64,000 nt of DNA from Micromonospora costi (GTDB taxonomy: Bacteria > Actinomycetota > Actinomycetes > Mycobacteriales > Micromonosporaceae): assembly GCF_003626655.1 (NCBI RefSeq), contig NZ_RBAN01000004.1, forward strand, positions 744,001 to 808,000. The letters are read 5' to 3'. Made by a program: the position numbers and the translations under genes. The notes under the pieces are model-generated. The model was not told where the DNA came from and made no database searches. It saw nothing but the letters and a program-made list of their open reading frames with translations. Shown piece by piece: positions 59,894-64,000 of the stretch. The stretch's first letter is position 1; the number at the start of each line of letters is the position of its first letter.

Positions 59894-60622
59894 TCAGGCC
59901 CCCAGGTACGCCTCGACCACGCGGGAGTCGCGCGCGAGCTCGCGGGCCGCTCCCTGCAGGGTGATGACGCCGTTCTCCACGACGTACGCCCGGTGCGCGA
60001 TCTTGAGCGCGGCGCGGGCGTTCTGCTCGACGAGCAGCACCGTGGTGCCGTCGGTGTTGATCTGGCGGATCAGGTTCATGATCTGTGCCACCATGAGTGG
60101 TGCGAGCCCCATCGAGGGTTCGTCCAGCATCAGCAGTTTGGGCCCCGCGACCAGCGCGCGACCGACGGCGAGCATCTGCTGCTCGCCGCCGGACAGGTTC
60201 CCGCCCTGCTGGTTGCGCCGCTCGGCGAGCCGCGGCAGCAGGGCGTAGACCTCGTCGATCCGGCGGCTGACCACGGCCTTGTCGCTCACCAGGTAGCCGC
60301 CGAGTTGCAGGTTCTCGTGGACGGTCAACCGGGAGAAGATGCGTCGTCCCTCCGGCACGTGCACGACCCCGGCGCCGACGATCTCCCACGGCTTGGCCTT
60401 GGTGATGTCCCGGCCGAACGCGCGCACGGTGCCGCCGGTGGACCGCACCACCCCGGAAACGGTGGCGAGCGTACTGGTCTTGCCCGCGCCGTTGTTGCCG
60501 AGCAGCGTGATGATCTCGCCCTCGCCGACGGTCAGGGTCAGCCCCCGGAGGGCATGGATGCGACCATAGTGGACGTCGAGGCCGTCGATTTCGAGTGCCC
60601 AGCGGCCGGCGGCGTCACTCAT
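59894..60622 (-). CDS. livF: Branched-chain amino acid-type ABC ATPase, LivF
   Basis: A 242-residue ATPase of the LivF type. Walker A GNNGAGKTS, signature LSGGEQQMLAVGRAL, Walker B LLMLDEPSMGLAPLM and the IRQINTDGTTVLLVEQNA switch region are all present. The DEPSMGLAP form is typical of LivF. Its ATG at 60622 overlaps the LivG stop by eight bases. It shares energy supply for the permease pair LivH/LivM with LivG. The operon's racemase suggests hydroxyproline or proline as the ligand, not leucine. Confidence 0.95.
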   Translation of the reverse strand: MSDAAGRWALEIDGLDVHYGRIHALRGLTLTVGEGEIITLLGNNGAGKTSTLATVSGVVRSTGGTVRAFGRDITKAKPWEIVGAGVVHVPEGRRIFSRLTVHENLQLGGYLVSDKAVVSRRIDEVYALLPRLAERRNQQGGNLSGGEQQMLAVGRALVAGPKLLMLDEPSMGLAPLMVAQIMNLIRQINTDGTTVLLVEQNARAALKIAHRAYVVENGVITLQGAARELARDSRVVEAYLGA

Positions 60623-61429
60623 GGCTCATCATCTCCTCGTTCGTGTCCTCCTCGTCGTCGTCCTTGCCGAGGTACGCCTCGATCACGGCCGGGTCGCGGC
60701 GTACCTCCTCGGGAGTGCCGTCGGCGATCTCCCGGCCGAAGTTCAGCACGACGACCCGGCGCGACACCTGCATGACGAGATCCATGTCGTGCTCGATGAG
60801 CACGATGGCGATGCCGAGCGCACTGATGCGTTGCAGCAGATCGAGCAGTTCGCCCTTCTCGCCGTAGTTGAGGCCGGCGGCGGGCTCGTCCAGCAGGAGC
60901 ACTTTGGGCCCGCGGGCGAGGGCACGGGCGATCTCGACACGCCGCTGCTCGCCGTATGGAAGGTTCCGCGCGAGACCACCGCGGTCGCCGCGCAGGCCCA
61001 CGAAGTCGAGCCACCGGTTGGCCTCGTCGGTGGCCTCCCGCTCCGTTCGCCGGAACCGGGGCGTGTGCAGTAGTGCGTCGAGGGCGTTCTGCCGCAGCCG
61101 GAGGTGCGTCCCGGCGCGGACGTTGTCGAGCACTGTCAGCTCACCGAACAGGCGCAGGTTCTGGAAGGTGCGCGACATCCCCCGGGCCGCGATCGCGGAC
61201 GGCCGCAGGCCGGTGATGTCCGCGCCGCGCAGCGTGATCGAGCCGCCGGTGGGCTTGTAGAAGCCCGTGATGCAGTTGAACGCGCTGGTCTTGCCGGCAC
61301 CGTTGGGACCGACGAGTGAGAGGACGTCGTCTTCGTAGACCTGGAAGGTCAGCCCGTCGACGGCCTTCACGCCGCCGAAGTCCAGGTGCAGGTCCTGCAC
61401 GCGCAGGAGCGGTACGGAATCTCGCGTGC

Positions 61430-61433
<4 letters not shown>
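60615..61433 (-). CDS. livG: Branched-chain amino acid-type ABC ATPase, LivG
   Basis: A 272-residue ATPase of the LivG type. Walker A GPNGAGKTS with the FNCITGFYKPTGGSI follow-up, signature LPYGEQRRVEIARAL and Walker B LLLDEPAAGLNYGEK are present; the AAGLN form is a LivG hallmark. The RTFQNLRLFGELTVLDNV segment binds the permease. It starts at the GTG 61433, overlapping the LivM stop as GTGA. The acidic tail after residue 255 is short and unusual (DDDEEDTNEE). Confidence 0.95.
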
Positions 61434-62466
<1,033 letters not shown>

Positions 62467-62467
<1 letters not shown>

Positions 62468-63360
62468 CAGACACGCTCCGTAACGCGCTCGCCGAGGATG
62501 CCGGTGGGGCGGAGCGTGAGGAAGATGATGAGGAAGCTGAAGGCGAAGACGTCGCGCCACTGCCCGCCGATCCAGGCGGTGCCGATCGACTCGAGCAGGC
62601 CGAGCGTCAGGCCGCCGAGCATCGCGCCCTTGATGTTGCCGATGCCGCCGATGACGGCCGCGGTGAACGCCTTGAGCCCGATGATGAACCCCATCAGGAA
62701 GTCGATCTTCCCGTAGTAGCCGCCGGCCATCACGCCGGCGGCGCCGGCGAGGGCGGAGCCGATGAAGAAGGTACGCGCGATGACGGCGTCGACGTTGATG
62801 CCCATGTACAGGGCCGCCGTCGGGTCCTGGGAGATGGCGCGCATGGCCCGCCCGGTCTCGGTCCCCATGACGAGCCACTGGAGGCCGGCCATCAGCAGGA
62901 TCGCGATCAGGATGAGACTGGCCTGCTGGATGGTGATGCGGGCGCCGAGCAGATTGACCGGGTCACCCGCCAGCCGGACCGGGTAGACCTCGGGGTTGGG
63001 CCCGGCCACCAGCCGCATCCCGTACTCGAGCGCGAACGAGGCGCCCACCGCGGTGATCAGCACGGAGAGCCGGGGCGCGCCGCGCAGGGGACGGTAGGCA
63101 ACCCGCTCGAGCAGCAGGCCGGCCGTTCCGGTCACCAGCATCGAGATGACCATGACGATGAGCAGCGCCACGAAACCGAGGCCGGTCGCCAGCCCGCCGG
63201 CGACGCTCAGGACGCCGAAACCGACGAACGCACCGAGCATGTACAGGTCGCCGTGGGCGAAGTTGAGGAGCCTGATGATGCCGTACACCATGGTGTAGCC
63301 CAGGGCGACCAAGGCGTAGAACGATCCGACGAAGAGACCGTTCCAGAGGAGTTGGGTCAT
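62467..63360 (-). CDS. livH: Branched-chain amino acid-type permease, LivH
   Basis: A 297-residue permease with about eight hydrophobic segments. The start LFVGSFYALVALGYTMVYGIIRLLNFAHGDLYMLGAFVGF is the LivH signature, and IGGIGNIKGAMLGGLTLGLLE is the conserved cytoplasmic EAA-like loop. The ATG at 63360 has no obvious gene before it for 69 bp; the LivK-like binding-protein gene lies upstream. It starts the membrane part of the operon. Confidence 0.95.
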
Positions 63361-63429
63361 GGGAGTCCTTCGGGGCGGGGAACCCCCCGGCGGCGCGCTC
63401 CGGGGAGGGCGCCGTCGGGAGCGGGCGAC

Positions 63430-64000
63430 CTACTGCAGGGTGTCCTTGAGGACGATCTTGCCGTTCTCCACCACGAGGATCTGGAAGCCACCGCTGGAGA
63501 GCGTGTGGTCGGGCGTGAACTTCAGCGGCCCGGAGAACAGTTGGAAACCGTCGATCCCCTCGAGTGCCTTGATGACGGCGTCACCGTCGGTCGAGCCGGC
63601 CTGCTTGACCGCCTCGGCGGCCACCCGGACCGCGTCGTAGGCCTGGGTGGAGTACGGACCGGGGGCGGCACCGAACTTGCTCTTGTAGTCCGCGATCCAC
63701 TTGTCGGCGCCCTGGATCGTGTCCGGCGTCTGCGTCATGGTGGCGAAGACGCCTGCGGCGGCCTCGGGGCCGGCGATGTCCACCAGCTTCTGGTCGACCG
63801 ACCCGTCGGCGACCATGATGTTGCCCTTGTAGCCCGCCTGCCGCAGCTGGCGGATGATCAGGCCACCCTCCTGGTAGTAGCCGGTCCAGTAGATGAAGTC
63901 CGGCTGACCCTTCAGGATGGCGTTGACGTTGGCGCTGTAGTCGCTCTCCCCCGCGGTGACCGACTCGCGTCCGGCGAGCGCCGGCGAGCCGGCCAGCAGC
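63430..64000 (-). CDS. livK: Periplasmic-type binding protein, LivK-like, 5' part beyond window edge
   Basis: The frame is open from the window edge to a stop at 63430, giving the last 190 residues of an extracellular ligand-binding protein. The Peripla_BP_6 motifs are visible: PDFIYWTGYYQEGGLIIRQLRQAG, and the late YSTQAYDAVRVAAEAVKQAG and EGIDGFQLFSGPLKFTPDHTL. It probably is a lipoprotein that captures the substrate for LivHMGF. A GC-rich segment with hairpin potential fills the 69 bp to LivH. The ligand-binding pocket is partly outside the window. Confidence 0.93.
   Translation of the reverse strand, partial: LLAGSPALAGRESVTAGESDYSANVNAILKGQPDFIYWTGYYQEGGLIIRQLRQAGYKGNIMVADGSVDQKLVDIAGPEAAAGVFATMTQTPDTIQGADKWIADYKSKFGAAPGPYSTQAYDAVRVAAEAVKQAGSTDGDAVIKALEGIDGFQLFSGPLKFTPDHTLSSGGFQILVVENGKIVLKDTLQ

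Overview
The window is very GC-rich, has many GTG starts, and most adjacent genes overlap by a GTGA or ATGA tetranucleotide. Gene families are typical of filamentous actinomycetes: ECF41 sigma factor, NarL-type two-component systems, DUF3037/HipA-like pair, MmyB-type XRE regulator, secreted M1 peptidase. A Micromonospora-like member of the Micromonosporaceae is the best guess; no rRNA or tRNA gene is present to confirm it. I saw no transposase, integrase, phage gene or CRISPR array. The cut genes at both edges show this is an internal chromosome segment.

Left part (1-10.9 kb): a truncated membrane protein, a two-component system (691-2521), a TfoX-like protein, an ECF41 sigma factor with a divergent small membrane protein, an EamA exporter divergent from a LysR regulator with a LysR-box-like site, VOC proteins, an SDR dehydrogenase divergent from its likely TetR repressor with two near-identical 21-bp operators, and a Tat-type PHP phosphoesterase.

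Central part (10.9-33 kb): an ABC-exporter/sensor region. From 10.9 to 19.4 kb the layout is almost mirror-symmetric: permease and ATPase leftward, kinase and regulator rightward, then regulator and kinase leftward, ATPase and permease rightward. After a methyltransferase/XRE-cupin pair, a TetR gene and small genes, two related ABC exporters flank a GbsR/MarR regulator (23.9-28.9 kb). A third sensor/exporter module follows (29.3-33.0 kb), with two permeases, one ATPase and a divergent kinase-regulator pair. Each sensor module has its promoters in a 109-110 bp gap, and two of these gaps hold clear dyads, so each kinase-regulator pair probably controls the neighbouring exporter. This resembles drug or peptide sensing and detoxification.

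Right part (33-64 kb): a Cmx-like MFS efflux gene behind a short leader ORF with a hairpin, a DUF389 protein, an XRE/SnoaL pair sharing a palindrome, a secreted M1 peptidase, the HipA-like/DUF3037 pair, AraC-GyrI and MerR regulators, a beta-lactamase-fold hydrolase behind a textbook MerR-type promoter, a GH15 glucosidase/trehalase, a flavin oxidase, a cell-surface protein and peptidase E. A five-gene redox operon (AhpD-like, PEP-mutase-like, nitroreductase, MmcQ, quinone-oxidoreductase-like) lies beside a TetR gene. A sixth ABC exporter with a TetR gene and a previously unlisted 38-aa protein follows. The window ends with a leftward operon of branched-chain-type uptake genes, a proline racemase/hydroxyproline epimerase and a GntR regulator, probably for hydroxyproline or proline use.

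All functional calls come from reading motifs and neighbourhoods; no database search was run.
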